Positions 30,139 to 30,668 of a stretch of DNA of 30,668 nucleotides are shown piece after piece. Under the pieces are notes generated by a model, which made no database searches, was not told where the DNA came from, and saw only the letters and a program-made list of their open reading frames with translations. The number at the start of each line of letters is the position of its first letter. Position 1 is the first letter of the stretch. The stretch is from Leptospirillum sp. (GTDB taxonomy: Bacteria > Nitrospirota > Leptospirillia > Leptospirillales > Leptospirillaceae), in the NCBI GenBank assembly GCA_027343785.1, contig DAHWKF010000077.1, forward strand, positions 1-30,668. Reading direction: 5' to 3'. Both the position numbers and the translations under genes were made by a program.

Positions 30139-30261
30139 GTGAAGTCCCTCCTGGGGCTCGGTATCGCCGGTGCCAAAGGAGGATGCCCCGGATCCTGGGC
30201 GGGCGGACACGCCCTCCTGATCATGGGGTTTCCCTGGTATGGAACCGGGCTGTCGCGGTAA
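30139..30261 (+). CDS. Possible 40-residue leader peptide gene of the MerR-controlled operon
   Basis: GTG start giving MKSLLGLGIAGAKGGCPGSW and then AGGHALLIMGFPWYGTGLSR. Its stop TAA overlaps the strong Shine-Dalgarno of the next frame, which suggests coupling. Hydrophobic with one Cys; no family recognised. The start has only a close AAGGG. First frame after the MerR promoter. Confidence 0.35.
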   Translation: MKSLLGLGIAGAKGGCPGSWAGGHALLIMGFPWYGTGLSR

Positions 30262-30272
30262 GGAGGATAGAG

Positions 30273-30386
30273 ATGGAAGAAAAGCGGGTGTTCGGATGGT
30301 TGTTCGTCCTGTTGTCGGCGATGATTATTGTCCCTTCCGGGAGCCTTTCGGATGGGCAGCTTTTTCCGGTTCACTCGAGACTGTGA
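30273..30386 (+). CDS. Short frame with signal-like N-terminus, possibly frameshifted
   Basis: Strong AAGGAGG (30260-30266) 6 bases before ATG. MEEKRVFGWLFVLLSAMIIV looks like a signal peptide or membrane anchor, but the frame stops after 37 residues. The -1 frame continues with coding-like codon usage to about 30552 (ETVTLFVPGVVVARADLKTK and on), so a one-base shift could restore a longer exported protein. Read as either a tiny membrane protein or a broken gene. Confidence 0.4.
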   Translation: MEEKRVFGWLFVLLSAMIIVPSGSLSDGQLFPVHSRL

Positions 30387-30634
30387 CGCTCTTCGTTCCC
30401 GGGGTGGTGGTTGCCCGGGCAGATCTGAAGACAAAAACGGAGACCGTCACCATCCAGTCGGACCGGGTCGCGATCCGGTCCCCGGAACAGTCCACCCAGG
30501 AAGCCGGATATCCCACGAACGTGTCATCGCTGGCGAAGGTTTCCCCTTGACCTGGGGGGGTGTGTTCCGCGACAACCGGGTGTTTTTGAGGAGACGTCAG
30601 CTTGTGGAACCCCATTTAAAAGGAAAGGGCGTTT

Positions 30635-30668
30635 GATGAGCGGTCACCAGGAAATCGTCATCGAAGGG
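30635..30668 (+). CDS. Start of a gene running off the right edge
   Basis: ATG at 30635 with AAAGGAAAGGG upstream gives MSGHQEIVIEG before the window ends. Too short to identify. Its position in the MerR-driven direction suggests a metal-resistance function, by context only. Confidence 0.45.

Overview
The window reads as a GC-rich bacterial chromosome segment. A complete ISC-type Fe-S operon, a dissimilatory-type APS reductase set (aprA-aprB-sat), monothiol glutaredoxin and metal-responsive genes suggest a sulfate- and iron-handling environmental bacterium. A Leptospirillum-like (Nitrospirota) source is my best guess. That guess rests on overall gene style, not on any database comparison.

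Layout. Positions 1-11092 are almost entirely minus-strand. From right to left they hold a CNNM/CBS (CorC-like) membrane protein, an unknown anchored protein, a membrane protein with a degenerate PLD-like domain, then iscR-iscS-iscU-iscA-hscB-hscA-fdx-iscX, an unknown gene, mrp, a small unknown gene and truA (running off the left edge). At 11151-11480 two back-to-back promoters share a -35 region; the rightward one serves a 40-residue single-span membrane protein with its own terminator. aprA-aprB-sat follow on the plus strand (11705-15023) behind a strong promoter. Then come a divergent pair of small HTH regulators, a gene-free stretch, a B12-binding-type radical SAM enzyme and a DHA2-type MFS exporter.

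Positions 19309-24274 form an accessory island bounded by two tRNA genes (Met-type CAT and Arg TCT). It contains a frameshifted RelE-type toxin, a tnpB-only IS200/IS605-like element, an IS630-family element whose transposase needs a -1 frameshift at a canonical slippery site, two small unknown genes, and a hicB antitoxin beside a frameshifted hicA. To the right lie a CbtB-like protein, a monothiol glutaredoxin, a membrane-anchored MoxR-type ATPase with a VWA partner and a secreted protein, msrA, a MerR-family regulator with its classical 19-bp-spacer promoter, and the beginning of the operon that promoter drives.

The most striking observation is the IscS. It is full length (404 residues), sits in an otherwise canonical isc operon beside an intact IscU, and keeps the mobile catalytic cysteine. 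The PLP-binding lysine, the PLP-ring aspartate, the stacking histidine and two further pocket residues are all replaced, which predicts an IscS without cysteine desulfurase activity. An IscS from Archaeoglobus fulgidus lacking the lysine has been reported as inactive for desulfuration, so there is a precedent. The neighbouring sulfate-activation and APS-reduction genes make an alternative sulfur source (sulfide or sulfane sulfur) a reasonable hypothesis, but nothing in the sequence proves it.
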